Source of the DNA: Myxococcales bacterium
GTDB taxonomy: Bacteria; Myxococcota_A; Polyangia; Polyangiales; JAFGIB01
Reading direction: 5' to 3'
Length of the DNA stretch: 64,000 bases
Assembly (NCBI GenBank): GCA_029880325.1
Contig: JAOUOP010000026.1
Span: forward strand, 37,904 to 101,903
Position 1 is the first letter of the stretch. Each line of letters begins with the position of its first letter. Below are positions 19,917 to 30,776 of this stretch, piece by piece. A program made the translations under genes and the position numbers. The notes beneath the pieces were generated by a model. That model was given only the letters and a program-made list of their open reading frames with translations, was not told the DNA's origin and did no database searches.

Positions 19917-20771
19917 ATGGACGAAACGCGCCCCGGCGACCGCGTGCTTCGGGCCATGACCGACGACGGAGCCTTCCGCGTGGTCACCGCCCGCACCACC
20001 GACACCGTCGCTGCCGTACTCGAAGCCCAAGGGACCAGCGGCCGCACCGGCCAGCTGCTCGGCGAGTTGGTGACCGGCGCCATCCTGGTGCGCGAGACGA
20101 TGGCTCCAAACCACCGCGTGCAGGGCCTTTTGCACGGCGCCGACGAGCGCGGGCGTCTGGTGGCCGACGTGCATCCCGACGGCGGCAGCCGCGGCCTGTG
20201 CAGCGCCGACACGGCCGAGCTGCAGCTCGAGGGCGGCTCCCTGGAAATGATGCGCACCCTCTACACCGGCGAGCTGCACCGCGGCGTGGTGGCGGTCCCC
20301 AGGGGCGGAGGCATCTCCGAGGCGCTGATGACCTACATGGCCTCTTCGGAGCAGGTGGCCTCGGTGATCGCCGTGGCTTGCGTGCTCGAGTCCGGCCGCG
20401 TGATCGCCGCTGGCGGCTACGTGGTGCAGCTCTTGCCGGAAGTGGGGCGGGCACCACTGACGATCATGACCGAGCGCCTGCGCGACTTTCAGCGCATCGA
20501 CGAGCTGGTCGCCAGGCTCGACGCCCAGCCCGAGCCCCTGCTCGACGAGCTGCTCTACGGCATGGACTTCACGCGCCTGGACGACAGCCCCCTGTGCTTT
20601 AAGTGCCGCTGCAGCGCCATGCGGGTAATGGCAGCCCTGACCAGCCTCGGACGCGAGCAGATCCAGGAGTTGATCGACGAGCATCGCGTGATCGAGATGG
20701 ACTGCGAGTACTGCGGCACCCAGTACGCGGTACCACCGGCGCAGCTGCAGGGCCTGCTCGACGCGAGCTGA
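19917..20771 (+). CDS. hslO: Hsp33 redox-regulated chaperone
   Basis: The 284-residue length fits Hsp33. The C-terminal zinc center is complete: FKCRCSAMRVM gives the CxC pair and MDCEYCGTQY the CxxC pair, about 33 residues apart. The N-terminal chaperone domain shows GELVTGAILVRETM, LLHGADERGRL and TLYTGELHRGVVAV. Under oxidation the zinc is lost, disulfides form and the protein binds unfolding clients in the cytosol. It begins 50 bases after the oxidase gene and probably shares its transcript. A short TTG-initiated extension from 19899 is possible but less likely. Confidence 0.92.
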   Translation: MDETRPGDRVLRAMTDDGAFRVVTARTTDTVAAVLEAQGTSGRTGQLLGELVTGAILVRETMAPNHRVQGLLHGADERGRLVADVHPDGGSRGLCSADTAELQLEGGSLEMMRTLYTGELHRGVVAVPRGGGISEALMTYMASSEQVASVIAVACVLESGRVIAAGGYVVQLLPEVGRAPLTIMTERLRDFQRIDELVARLDAQPEPLLDELLYGMDFTRLDDSPLCFKCRCSAMRVMAALTSLGREQIQELIDEHRVIEMDCEYCGTQYAVPPAQLQGLLDAS

Positions 20772-20773
20772 GC

Positions 20774-20865
20774 GGCATCACCCCCGCTCTCCGCACGGCA
20801 TCACCCCCGCCCTCCGCACAGCATCATCCCCTCCCACCGCACGGCATCATCCCCTCCCACCCACC
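20774..20865 (+). repeat. Four tandem 23-bp repeats between hslO and the acyl-CoA ligase gene
   Basis: Units at 20774, 20797, 20820 and 20843 follow the pattern GGCATCAyCCCC..CCGCAC. The first two units differ by one base and the last two are alike but diverged from them. The array sits between the Hsp33 stop and the ligase start, so it could affect the leader of the ligase transcript. I see no defined fold. Confidence 0.75.
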
Positions 20866-20917
20866 CCTTGCCAGGGACAGGCGGCTGGGTATGTTGCGCC
20901 GCAGTCCCCCCAGGCCC

Positions 20918-22681
20918 ATGCCCTACACCCCGCGCTACAGCAACCTGCTCGACCTCTTCGACGAGGTGACCACGCGCTATGCCGACCGCCCGCTCTTCGG
21001 CAGCCGGCGCCACAGCGGCTGGGAGTGGGTGCGCTACGGGCAGTTTCGCCGGCTGGTGGACCAGGCGCGGGCGGGGCTGGCCACGCTCGGCGTGGGCCCA
21101 GGCGATCGCGTCGCCGTGATCTCCGACAACCGTCTGGAGTGGGCCTACTTCGCCTACGGCACCTACACGCGCGGCGCGGTCTACGTGCCGATGTACGAGT
21201 CGCAGCTCGACAAGGACTGGGAGTACATCCTGCGCGACAGCGGCGCCAAGGTCTGCCTGGTGTCGTCGGACGCCATCGAAAAGCGCGTGCACGACCTGCA
21301 GGCCGACCTGCACGAGCTGTCCCACGTCATCAGCTTCGACAGCCCCGGCTGCACCGAGCTGCTGCGCCGCGGCGCCGAGCAACCCATCGCGGCGACGCGA
21401 CCCGACGACGACGACCTGGCCACCCTGATCTACACCTCGGGCACCACCGGCAACCCCAAGGGCGTATGTCTGAGCCACCGCAACCTGGCGGCCAACGTCA
21501 GCGCCCTGCTCGAGGTCAACCCCGTGATCGGCGGCGACCGCTGCCTGGCGTTTCTGCCCTGGGCCCACGTCTTCGGCGGCACCCTCGAGATCAACACCCT
21601 GATGGCCGTCGGCGGCGCCATCGCCATCTGCGACGACAACGACAAGCTCATCGACTACCTGCCGGAGGTGCGCCCCACGGTGCTGTTCGCCGTGCCGCGG
21701 ATCTGGAATCGCATCTACGACGGCGTGCAGAAGCAGATGGCGGAGCGACCGGAGGCGATCCAGAAGCTCTTCAAGACCGCCATGACGGCCCGAACCAAGG
21801 AAAAGCGCGGCGTCGCCCTGGGGCTGCGCGAGCGGCTGTCGCTGAAACTCGCAGACAAGTTGATCTTCTCCAAGATCCTGGAGCGCTTCGGCGGAGAGCT
21901 GCGCTTCGCCGTCTCCGGGGCCGCCGCGCTGTCGACGGACGTGGCGGAATTCATCGACAACCTGGGCATCGATGTCTACGAGGGCTATGGCCTGACCGAG
22001 AGCAGCGGCTGCACCACCGCCAACACCCCAGCCGCGCGGCGTCTGGGCTCGGTCGGCCAGCCGATCCCGGGCGTCGAGGTCAAGCTCGACACGCTCGCCC
22101 CGGGCTCCGAGGGCGGAAGCGGCGAGATCATCATCTACGGCACCGGCGTGATGCGCGGCTACCACAACATGCCCGAGGAGACCGACGCCGTGCTCACCGA
22201 CGACGGCGGTCTGCGCTCGGGGGACCTCGGAAGTATCGACGAGGACGGCTTCGTCTACATCACCGGCCGCGTCAAGGAGATCTACAAGCTGGAAAACGGC
22301 AAGTACGTGGCGCCCGCCCCCATCGAAGAGGCGCTACAGCTAAGCCCCTACATCGCCCAGTGCGTGCTCTACGGCTCCGACCGCCCCCATAACGTCGCGT
22401 TGATCGTGCCCGACATGAAGGCGCTGAGCGACTGGGCCGCGCAAAAGGGGCTCGATACCGACCCCGAGGCGATGGTGGCCGACGGGCACGTGCGCGAGCT
22501 GATCCGCCGCGAGATCGACACCTGCAGCCGCGAACTCAAGGGCTTCGAGTCGGTGCGCGATTTCCTGCTGGAGTCGCGCGAACTCTCGCCCGAAAACGGC
22601 CTGCTCACGCCCACGCTCAAGCTCAAGCGCCGGGCCATCATGGAGGCCTACGGCGAGCGTCTCGCCGCACTCTACGCTTGA
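20918..22681 (+). CDS. Long-chain fatty acid-CoA ligase (AMP-forming)
   Basis: The 587-residue chain has the full adenylate-forming signature: LIYTSGTTGNPKGVCLSHRN (P-loop), YEGYGLTESSG, SGDLGSIDEDGFVYITGR and the catalytic lysine near the C-terminus (LKLKRRAIM). The overall pattern (NAA length, ELRFAVSGAAAL, FLPWAHVFGGTLE) is that of long-chain acyl-CoA synthetases of the FadD15 kind. The reaction activates fatty acids with ATP and CoA at the inner face of the membrane. ATG 20918 is preferred; ATG 20891 in the same frame adds nine residues. The stop at 22681 is close to the stop of htpG on the opposite strand, with no strong terminator between. Confidence 0.9.
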   Translation: MPYTPRYSNLLDLFDEVTTRYADRPLFGSRRHSGWEWVRYGQFRRLVDQARAGLATLGVGPGDRVAVISDNRLEWAYFAYGTYTRGAVYVPMYESQLDKDWEYILRDSGAKVCLVSSDAIEKRVHDLQADLHELSHVISFDSPGCTELLRRGAEQPIAATRPDDDDLATLIYTSGTTGNPKGVCLSHRNLAANVSALLEVNPVIGGDRCLAFLPWAHVFGGTLEINTLMAVGGAIAICDDNDKLIDYLPEVRPTVLFAVPRIWNRIYDGVQKQMAERPEAIQKLFKTAMTARTKEKRGVALGLRERLSLKLADKLIFSKILERFGGELRFAVSGAAALSTDVAEFIDNLGIDVYEGYGLTESSGCTTANTPAARRLGSVGQPIPGVEVKLDTLAPGSEGGSGEIIIYGTGVMRGYHNMPEETDAVLTDDGGLRSGDLGSIDEDGFVYITGRVKEIYKLENGKYVAPAPIEEALQLSPYIAQCVLYGSDRPHNVALIVPDMKALSDWAAQKGLDTDPEAMVADGHVRELIRREIDTCSRELKGFESVRDFLLESRELSPENGLLTPTLKLKRRAIMEAYGERLAALYA

Positions 22682-22699
22682 GTCGCAAACTTTCGGTAA

Positions 22700-24652
<1,953 letters not shown>

Positions 24653-25143
24653 CGCTCCCTCGTGGAAAAGCCGTCTCGGGCTGCCAAATTGACCATTGAT
24701 CGGACGCCGTCAAGGGCCGGTCCCAAGGCAGCCGTCTGCAGGCGGGCCGCGTGCGTCTCGCTGGCGTTATTGACGGGGCAGTGGACCTGACCATACTCGT
24801 CGGCGACTTCGTCCGCGTAGCGCCGCATGCGAACCCTGTCCGAGACATCGACCCGAAGGGTGCGAAAGCGCCGCCCGAGGGCCCGGACGGCCGCAGCGGA
24901 GTGTTCGGGCCGCCGCACGTCGACCACATTGACGTCGAAGATGTCCCGGTGGCAGCCTGCGGGCGCCGGAGCCACGGGACGGGCCCGAGCGATGCCCGAA
25001 GCGGCTCCCGCGGCCACAGTGACCTCACGGCGCGCCCGGACCGGTCACCGCGCGACGAGCGTCAACCCGGCGCCTGCAGGCGGCCCGCCGGGGTCTGAAA
25101 AGCAGGGCGCTGGTCCGGAGTTCACCCCGGCCTCCCCCGCCGA
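24653..25143. other. Gap between htpG and sulfatase genes
   Basis: No intact gene is present in these 491 bases. A short-chain dehydrogenase remnant on the minus strand (listed separately) explains most of it. Promoters for the divergent htpG and sulfatase genes must lie at its two ends. Confidence 0.6.
24700..25027 (-). pseudogene. Remnant of a short-chain dehydrogenase
   Basis: One minus-strand frame reads in order VAAGAASGIARA (the nucleotide-binding glycine motif), DIFDVNVVDV, VDVSDRVRMRRYADEVADEY and VHCPVNNAS (the NNAG motif). This is the first 110 residues of an SDR in the right order and spacing. The glycine motif is damaged (ARA in place of GRA), NNAG has become NNAS, and no catalytic YxxxK follows. 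A start codon with ribosome site is not seen. It looks like a decaying gene. An intact, different SDR gene lies at 27458. Confidence 0.5.
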
Positions 25144-27390
25144 ATGCCGGCTTCCATGACCGCCCCATCCCAGCACGTACGACGGGCCCTTGCAGCGCTG
25201 CAGGCAGTGCGGGCAGCGCTGCGCCCGATGCCGCACTACCCGGCGGCCGCGCTCGCATCGCTGCTCATGCTGTGCGCGGTCGACAGCTTCACCATCGCCG
25301 GCACACTGCCGCCAGCCTACCTCTTCTACCTGCCACCGCTGGCCGCCTTCGTGGGCGCCTGCCTGGGCGTCGTCGGCCTCCTCGCCTTCACCCTGGGCCG
25401 ACACCTTCCGATCTGGCTGACGCGCGCGGCCTGGCCGCTTGCGGGGCTGGGCGTGGGCCTGGCGCTGGCCAACGCCCTGGGCGCCTTCGCCCGCCTTGGA
25501 ACGCGCTACGACGAGCTGGCCAAGTACACCCTTGCCGGCTGCCTCGTCGGGGGGCTCATGCTCGGCGCGCTGTGCCTATCGATGCAGCCGAGCACGCGGC
25601 GCCCCGACGGCTTCTTGGGGAGTCTGGGGCGCCCGATGCGCATCGTGCTGGCGCTGCTCTTGCTGATCGCGATAGCAGCCCTCGTCTACGCCGACCGCAC
25701 GCTCTACGTGGGCCTCTATCGCGAGGGCCACCTGGCCCTGCGCATCATCAGCCTGCTGCTGTCGAGCTTTGCCCTGCTGCTTTTGGCCCGCGAGCTGCGC
25801 CTGCCCGCCATCGACTGGCGCGGCGGGCTTGCGCTCTTCGTACTTGCGCTAGTTCCGGCCTTCGGCCTGCAAAAAGACAGCGCCTACACGATCCACGCCT
25901 TCATCATTCGCCCCTGGCCCACGATCACCTTGCGCATGGCCCGCGGTGCACTCGACATCGACCGCGACGGCTACTCGGCGCTGCTCGGCGGCGGCGACTG
26001 CAACGACTTCAACTCCGACATCAACCCCGGTGCCCAGGAGGTGCCCGACAACGGCATCGACGACAACTGCTTGCTGGGCGACCGCAAATCGAGCTTCGCG
26101 AAGGCCGAGACGATTCCGGTCCCCGAGCAGCCCTCGCCGATGAATGTGATCCTGATCACCGTCGACACACTGCGGGCCGACCGCCTCGGAATCGACGATC
26201 CCACCTTCGGCCCCGACGGCCTCGACACCATGCCCAAAGTGCGCGCCTGGGCCAAAGACGCCGTGCGCTTCCATCATGCGTTCACGCCCGGTGCCTGGAC
26301 CTCGGTCGCCATGGGGTCGCTGATGCGCGGCATCTACCCGCGCAAGCTGACCTGGGAGGCCTACTACGAGACCAACAAGTACCGCATGGTGCGACGGCCG
26401 AGCAAAGACACGCTGGCCAAGGGCGAAAAGGCAGCGAAGATGTTTCCGCTGTCGTGGAACGACCCGCGCGAGCCCCTGGCCCACTGGCTGCAGCGCCGTG
26501 GCATGCGCACGGTGGGCGTGGTCGACGACGGCTTTTCGCAGATGCTCTCGCGCCTGGTGGGCACCCAGCGCGGCTTCGACCTGTACCACGAGGTCAATCC
26601 CGACCCGGAAGACAAGAAGGACCTCGAGCGGCGTCGCAAGACCGAGCGGCGCCCCCGAAGGCGCAAGGACTCCACCACCGCGACCATCGCGATCCGGGAA
26701 ATGCGCCGGGCCGATCAGCAGGGCCGCTTCTTTCTGTGGGTCCACTTCTTCGGCCCGCACCTGCCCAACAGCAAACACAAGAACGTACGCAGCGACGGTG
26801 AAAGCCAGAGCCAGATGTACGATCACGAGATTCGCGTCGTCGATCAACACGTCGGCCGCGTGCTCGAAGCCGCCGACACATTGCAGACGCCCACGGCGAT
26901 CATCTTCACCTCCGATCACGGCGAGCGCTTTGCGGCCCGCTACCGCAGCCACGGGGCCAATCTCCAGGACGGCGTCCTGCAAGTACCGCTCTTGGCGCGG
27001 GTACCGGGCTGGCCGGTGCAGGACATCCAGGCAGCAGTCTCGCTGGTGGACTTGATGCCAACCATCCTTTCGCTAACAGAAACCCCGGCACCACCCTGGC
27101 TCGACGGCATCGACCTGGGCCAACTCGCAGGCGGCAAACCTGCGCCCAAACGCCTGCTACTGAGCGACACCTGGCAGTACAATCGCAAAGGCGAACGCTT
27201 CAACGACCGCACCGCGGCCTACGACGGCAAGCGCAAGGTGGTGCTCGACCGCATCGACCACAGCTTCAGCGTCTACGACCAGCAGCGCTCGGAGAGCGAG
27301 GCCGTGCGCCTGGAGGGCATGGCCATCGACGATTTCGCCCGAACCATCCTCGGCTACATCGAAGACGCTGGCGAAATGAAGCTCGAATGA
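25144..27390 (+). CDS. Membrane-anchored sulfatase/phosphoesterase with MopE-type metal-binding repeat
   Basis: The first 240 residues form about seven transmembrane helices. Residues about 275-315 hold a MopE/thrombospondin-type repeat (DIDRDGYSALLGGGDCNDFN, then PGAQEVPDNGIDDNC), a predicted calcium-binding motif. The extracytoplasmic sulfatase fold follows: LITVDTLRADRLG, the nucleophile region FTPGAWTSVAMGSLMRGIYP, HFFGPHLPN and FTSDHGERF. The sulfatase CxPxR motif is absent and a Thr/Ser stands in its place, as in phosphoglycerol or phosphoethanolamine transferases. It may transfer or remove phosphate- or sulfate-bearing groups on the envelope. The GC-rich ATG at 25144 is the first plausible start; a second ATG lies at 25156. 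Confidence 0.85.
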   Translation: MPASMTAPSQHVRRALAALQAVRAALRPMPHYPAAALASLLMLCAVDSFTIAGTLPPAYLFYLPPLAAFVGACLGVVGLLAFTLGRHLPIWLTRAAWPLAGLGVGLALANALGAFARLGTRYDELAKYTLAGCLVGGLMLGALCLSMQPSTRRPDGFLGSLGRPMRIVLALLLLIAIAALVYADRTLYVGLYREGHLALRIISLLLSSFALLLLARELRLPAIDWRGGLALFVLALVPAFGLQKDSAYTIHAFIIRPWPTITLRMARGALDIDRDGYSALLGGGDCNDFNSDINPGAQEVPDNGIDDNCLLGDRKSSFAKAETIPVPEQPSPMNVILITVDTLRADRLGIDDPTFGPDGLDTMPKVRAWAKDAVRFHHAFTPGAWTSVAMGSLMRGIYPRKLTWEAYYETNKYRMVRRPSKDTLAKGEKAAKMFPLSWNDPREPLAHWLQRRGMRTVGVVDDGFSQMLSRLVGTQRGFDLYHEVNPDPEDKKDLERRRKTERRPRRRKDSTTATIAIREMRRADQQGRFFLWVHFFGPHLPNSKHKNVRSDGESQSQMYDHEIRVVDQHVGRVLEAADTLQTPTAIIFTSDHGERFAARYRSHGANLQDGVLQVPLLARVPGWPVQDIQAAVSLVDLMPTILSLTETPAPPWLDGIDLGQLAGGKPAPKRLLLSDTWQYNRKGERFNDRTAAYDGKRKVVLDRIDHSFSVYDQQRSESEAVRLEGMAIDDFARTILGYIEDAGEMKLE

Positions 27391-27457
27391 GCTGAAACTC
27401 AGCTGCCCCATTTACCATGAATACGCCCCTACGCCCCCACGCCCGGAGCCTTCTATC

Positions 27458-28186
27458 GTGATCGATTTACACGACCGCGTCATCGCGATCACCGGCGCCA
27501 GCCGTGGCCTCGGCGCCGGCATCGCGCGCGCCGCCCTGGCCGCCGGCGCCCAGCTGGCCCTGTGCAGCCGCGGGCGCGCGGGACTCGAAGCCAGCGAGCG
27601 GGTGCTCACCGAACGCCTGGACGTGCGCGACGCCGACGCCATGCGCCACTTCGCGCGCGAAGCCTTCGAGCGCTTCGGTCGGGTGGACCTGTGGATCAAC
27701 AACGCCGGTGCGCTCGAGCCGGTCGGCCCGCTCATCGACATCGAGCCCGAGTCTTTCCGCGCGCTCATCGAGACCAACGTGCTGGGTGTGGCCTGGGGCT
27801 GTCGCGCCTACCTGCGCGAGCTGCGGGAGCGGGACCAACGGGGCGTGCTGCTCAACATCTCCTCGGGCGCGGCGCGAAAAGCCTACCGCGGCTGGAGCGG
27901 CTACTGCGCGAGCAAGGCCGCGGTCGATCGTCTGAGCGAAGCCATCGCGCTCGAAGAAGCCGAGCGCGTGCGCGTGCACTCGGTGGCCCCGGGTGTGATC
28001 GCCACCGCCATGCAGGCCGCCATCCGCGAAAAGAGCCCGCGGGAGTTTCCGGATGTGGGCCGCTTCATCGAGCTCGAGCAGCGGGGCGCCCTGCTCGAAC
28101 CCGAAGCCGCCGGCGCCGCCCTGCTCGAGCTGGCCTTCGACCCGGACAAGCGGAGCGACGAAGTCTGCATCGACGTCCGGGATTGA
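27458..28186 (+). CDS. Short-chain dehydrogenase/reductase
   Basis: GTG start at 27458 follows CGGAG about 10 bases upstream. The Rossmann motifs are intact: ITGASRGLGAGIARA, DVRDADAM, INNAG, then the catalytic Ser in ISSGAARKAYRGWSGYCASK, where Tyr-x-x-x-Lys is YCASK. The 242-residue length is typical of classical SDRs. Unlike most, the nucleotide site has Ser-Arg (CSRGRAGLE), which favours NADP. The substrate is unknown. It is 67 bases after the sulfatase gene on the same strand and may be cotranscribed. Confidence 0.9.
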   Translation: MIDLHDRVIAITGASRGLGAGIARAALAAGAQLALCSRGRAGLEASERVLTERLDVRDADAMRHFAREAFERFGRVDLWINNAGALEPVGPLIDIEPESFRALIETNVLGVAWGCRAYLRELRERDQRGVLLNISSGAARKAYRGWSGYCASKAAVDRLSEAIALEEAERVRVHSVAPGVIATAMQAAIREKSPREFPDVGRFIELEQRGALLEPEAAGAALLELAFDPDKRSDEVCIDVRD

Positions 28187-28509
28187 AGAGATTCATGGCG
28201 ACCCGAGGCGACTTGTGACCTCGTAGGCGCGCTGGAAGATGTTGCCCCCGGGTCCCGTGTACACGCAGCCGGCAACCAGCTGGCTCCACGTGCCAGTGGA
28301 CAGTTCCAGCGTGATTCTAGGAGACTGGTGTCAAACGAGCGCGCGTGGATCTCGGAGCGCCGTGACCTCGTGGGGGGCAGCCGAGGACCGAGGAAACACC
28401 CGCTATTTTCGCAGCGGACTCGGATGGCGCGCACGGGGTTACGCCGCCCGGGAGGTGCGTGCAGCCGTTTGACACCAGCCACCTAGCCCCCCCAACTCTT
28501 GCCGAATCC
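28187..28509. other. Gap holding a hairpin repeat between convergent genes
   Basis: The SDR gene and the ammonium transporter gene converge here. Most of the gap is the imperfect long palindrome listed next; no gene is visible. Confidence 0.6.
28318..28486. repeat. Long imperfect palindrome between convergent genes
   Basis: CTGGTGTCAAACG at 28325-28337 is matched exactly in reverse complement at 28466-28478. The match weakens but continues inward (GCGCGCGT/GCACGC, GGAGCGCCGTGACC/GGGCGGCGTAACC) to a central stem CCGCT/AGCGG near 28,400. Its sequence is unrelated to the palindrome at 2819 but its size and position between convergent genes are the same. It could be a transcription terminator or a mobile repeat. 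Confidence 0.6.
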
Positions 28510-29838
28510 TCAGAGCGTGTAGCCGCGCTCGGCGTGCTCCACCGAGTCCAGGCCCTCGGCCTCTTCGGTGTCGGCCACGCGCAGTCCCACCAGGGCGCCG
28601 GTGAGCTTGATCAAGGCGTACGACGCGATCAGCGTGTAGACCGCAGTGCCGAAGGCGCCGATGCTCTGGGTCATCAGCTGCTTGCCCACGATCAGCTCGG
28701 CCTGGTTGCCGCCAAATGCCGGCGCCGCAAAGACGCCAGCCAGGATGGTGCCGACGAAGCCGCCCACGCCGTGCACGCCGAAGACATCCAGCGAGTCGTC
28801 GTAGCCGAACTTCCGCTTGACCGTGGTCGAGGCCCAGTAGCAGACGAAGCCCGAGACCAGCCCGATCACGAGACCACCCACCGGTCCGATGAAACCGGAG
28901 GCCGGCGTGACCGCCGCCAACCCCGCGATGGCGCCGGTGGCCGTGCCCAGGGCGCTGGGTTTGCCGTTCTTGGACCACTCCACGAACATCCACACCAGGG
29001 CCCCAACCGAAGCCGAGATGTGTGTGACCACGATCGCCATGGCCGCGCCGCCGTTGGCGCCCAGGGCGCTACCACCGTTGAAGCCAAACCAACCCACCCA
29101 CAGCATGGCGGTGCCGGTCACGGTCATGGTCAGGTTGTGCGGAAAGAACGAGCGCTCGGGATGACCGTCGCGCGGGCCCACCACGATGCAGGCCACCAGC
29201 GCCCCGACGCCGGCGGTGATGTGCACCACAATGCCGCCGGCGAAGTCGAGTACGCCCATGTCGGCGAAGAAGGCGCCCTCGCCGCCCCAGACCATGTGGC
29301 AGATCGGCAAGTACACCACCACCAGCCAGGTCAGCGAGTAGACCAGCACCGCCGAGAACTTCATGCGCTCGGCGAAGGCGCCCAGCATCAACGCCGGCGT
29401 GATGATGGCGAAGGTCAGCTGGAACGCGAAAAAGAGCGCCTCCGGAATCGTGCCGCTGAGGGTGTCGGGGCCGACGCCCGAGAGAAAAGCCTTGGAGAGC
29501 CCACCCACGAAGGAGTGCAGGCCCGTTTGCCCGGCCACCATGCCGGTGCTGTCGAAGGCCAGGCTGTAGCCGAAGGCCAGCCAAATCACCGTCACCAGGC
29601 AGGTCAGCGCCAGGCACTGCATCATCATGCTCAGCACGTTGCGACGCTGCAGAAGGCCGGCGTAGAAGAGGAACAACCCCGGGATGGTCATGAAGAGCAC
29701 CAGGGCCGTGGCCACGATGATCCAGGCGGTGTCGCCGGTATCCAGGCCATCGGAGGCGTGCGCCGTGCCGGAAAGGGCCAGCGTGGCGGCCATGGCGAGG
29801 CCCGCTCCAGCGGCGTTCTTGATCGAGCTTGCGGCCAT
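28510..29838 (-). CDS. amt: Ammonium transporter, AmtB family
   Basis: Start 29838 gives a cleavable signal peptide (MAASSIKNAAGAGLAMAA, then LALSGTAHA) and follows AGAGGG; longer frames carry unlikely residues. Eleven transmembrane helices are expected. Conserved family blocks are present: FYAGLLQRRNVLSMMMQC, AGGIVVHITAGVGALV (the pore His), NLTMTVTGTAMLWVGWFGFN and FGVHGVGGFVGTILAG (the second pore His). The protein moves ammonium across the inner membrane. No glnK/P-II gene is adjacent, unlike many amt operons. The divergent start region contains a third arm of the repeat at 28318. Confidence 0.93.
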   Translation of the reverse strand: MAASSIKNAAGAGLAMAATLALSGTAHASDGLDTGDTAWIIVATALVLFMTIPGLFLFYAGLLQRRNVLSMMMQCLALTCLVTVIWLAFGYSLAFDSTGMVAGQTGLHSFVGGLSKAFLSGVGPDTLSGTIPEALFFAFQLTFAIITPALMLGAFAERMKFSAVLVYSLTWLVVVYLPICHMVWGGEGAFFADMGVLDFAGGIVVHITAGVGALVACIVVGPRDGHPERSFFPHNLTMTVTGTAMLWVGWFGFNGGSALGANGGAAMAIVVTHISASVGALVWMFVEWSKNGKPSALGTATGAIAGLAAVTPASGFIGPVGGLVIGLVSGFVCYWASTTVKRKFGYDDSLDVFGVHGVGGFVGTILAGVFAAPAFGGNQAELIVGKQLMTQSIGAFGTAVYTLIASYALIKLTGALVGLRVADTEEAEGLDSVEHAERGYTL

Positions 29839-29984
29839 CTCTCTACCCTCTGCCCGAAAACCACACGACCGCCCATCGGCCGCCGGCCTGCGCAGCTGCG
29901 CACATCCATTTCGGGCGTGTTTCGGGTAGCAAGAGCGCGTTTCCGAATTGTTTCGCGTGCATTTCTGCTTCGATTTCAGACGCC

Positions 29985-30021
29985 CGGCAGGCACGTGCGG
30001 TCGTTTGCCACCAGTCTCCTA
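29985..30021 (-). repeat. Single arm of the 28,318 repeat family
   Basis: The reverse complement of 30001-30021 differs from 28318-28338 at one base of 21, and the homology extends to about 29,985 (CGCCCGGCAGGCACGTGCGG resembles CGCCCGGGAGGTGCGTGCAG). Only one arm is present here, upstream of the amt gene, so no hairpin is formed. Confidence 0.6.
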
Positions 30022-30032
30022 CGGAACCGGCC

Positions 30033-30776
30033 ATGAACCCGGCATCGCCCCCCGACCACAGCCCCCGGCACGCCTTCAGCCCCCGGGTCTGGCGCGCGGC
30101 CCTGTGGCTGTCACCGCTGCACGCCGCCCTGCCCTACGCCCTGTGGGTCCTCGAGCGCGAGCGCGGCATGCGGGCCCTGACGCTGACCCTGGCCGCCATC
30201 CACGTGGGCTTCCCCGTGTTCTACCTGCTGCTGCAGCGCCGGCTGAGCTACGGGCCGGGCGAGCAGCTGGCCCTGCTACTGCTCAACCACCTCGTCATCG
30301 GCCTCGTCGCCCTGCTCCTTTGGCTGGGCCGCCCGGTAGACGTCGCGCCCGAAGATGCGCCGCTGGGGCTGCTGACTCTCGAGCCCGACCAGCACGCCCA
30401 CCACCTGCAGCAACACCTCATAGCGCACCGTCAGCGTGTAGTAGTCCTCGGCCGTGATGGCGGCGCTGCTGTCGAGCGAGCTCTCCACCGCCGCCCGCGC
30501 CTCGTCGAGCAGCTGGAAGTGGGCGCCCAGGCCGCTGCTGTCGGCCTGGGTCAACACCTCCAGCGCCACGCCCATGGGGTTGAAGGCCAAGAAAATCTGC
30601 TCGAATTCGATGCGGTAGTCGGCGTACTCGGCGCCGCCGCCATGCCAGCGCGTGCCGTCGATGCCGCGCCGGATGACCTCGCCGAAGTAGGCCCCGGCCA
30701 GGGGCGCCAGCAGGTCGAAGACCCCGGTCTCGGCGCCGCGCGCCCGCTCGCGCAGGTAGTGGTCCAGGATCGGTAA
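30033..30776 (+). CDS. Small membrane protein whose 3' half overlaps a gene on the other strand
   Basis: The first 100 residues have the character of a true integral membrane protein: WRAALWLSPLHAALPYALWV, LTLTLAAIHVGFPVFYLLL and LALLLLNHLVIGLVALLLWL form three helices. After about residue 103 (30,340) the reading frame runs through the antisense of the gene at 30276-30893 and its composition becomes unlike a protein (His/Arg/Gln-rich). A +1 shift near 30,335 would end the protein at a TAG at about 30,339, which would give a 102-residue, three-helix protein. Either the stop was lost or a base is missing. I trust only the first 100 residues. Function unknown. Confidence 0.45.
   Translation: MNPASPPDHSPRHAFSPRVWRAALWLSPLHAALPYALWVLERERGMRALTLTLAAIHVGFPVFYLLLQRRLSYGPGEQLALLLLNHLVIGLVALLLWLGRPVDVAPEDAPLGLLTLEPDQHAHHLQQHLIAHRQRVVVLGRDGGAAVERALHRRPRLVEQLEVGAQAAAVGLGQHLQRHAHGVEGQENLLEFDAVVGVLGAAAMPARAVDAAPDDLAEVGPGQGRQQVEDPGLGAARPLAQVVVQDR

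Noticed and set aside
20774..20865. CRISPR array
   Set aside because: Units are contiguous without spacers; no cas genes in the window.
29838..30020. Sigma-54 promoter for amt
   Set aside because: The best TGGCA-like site has GG and GC 9 bases apart, not 10, and no other match is convincing.
28459..30036. 525-codon plus-strand ORF
   Set aside because: Antisense to the ammonium transporter gene with clear membrane motifs.
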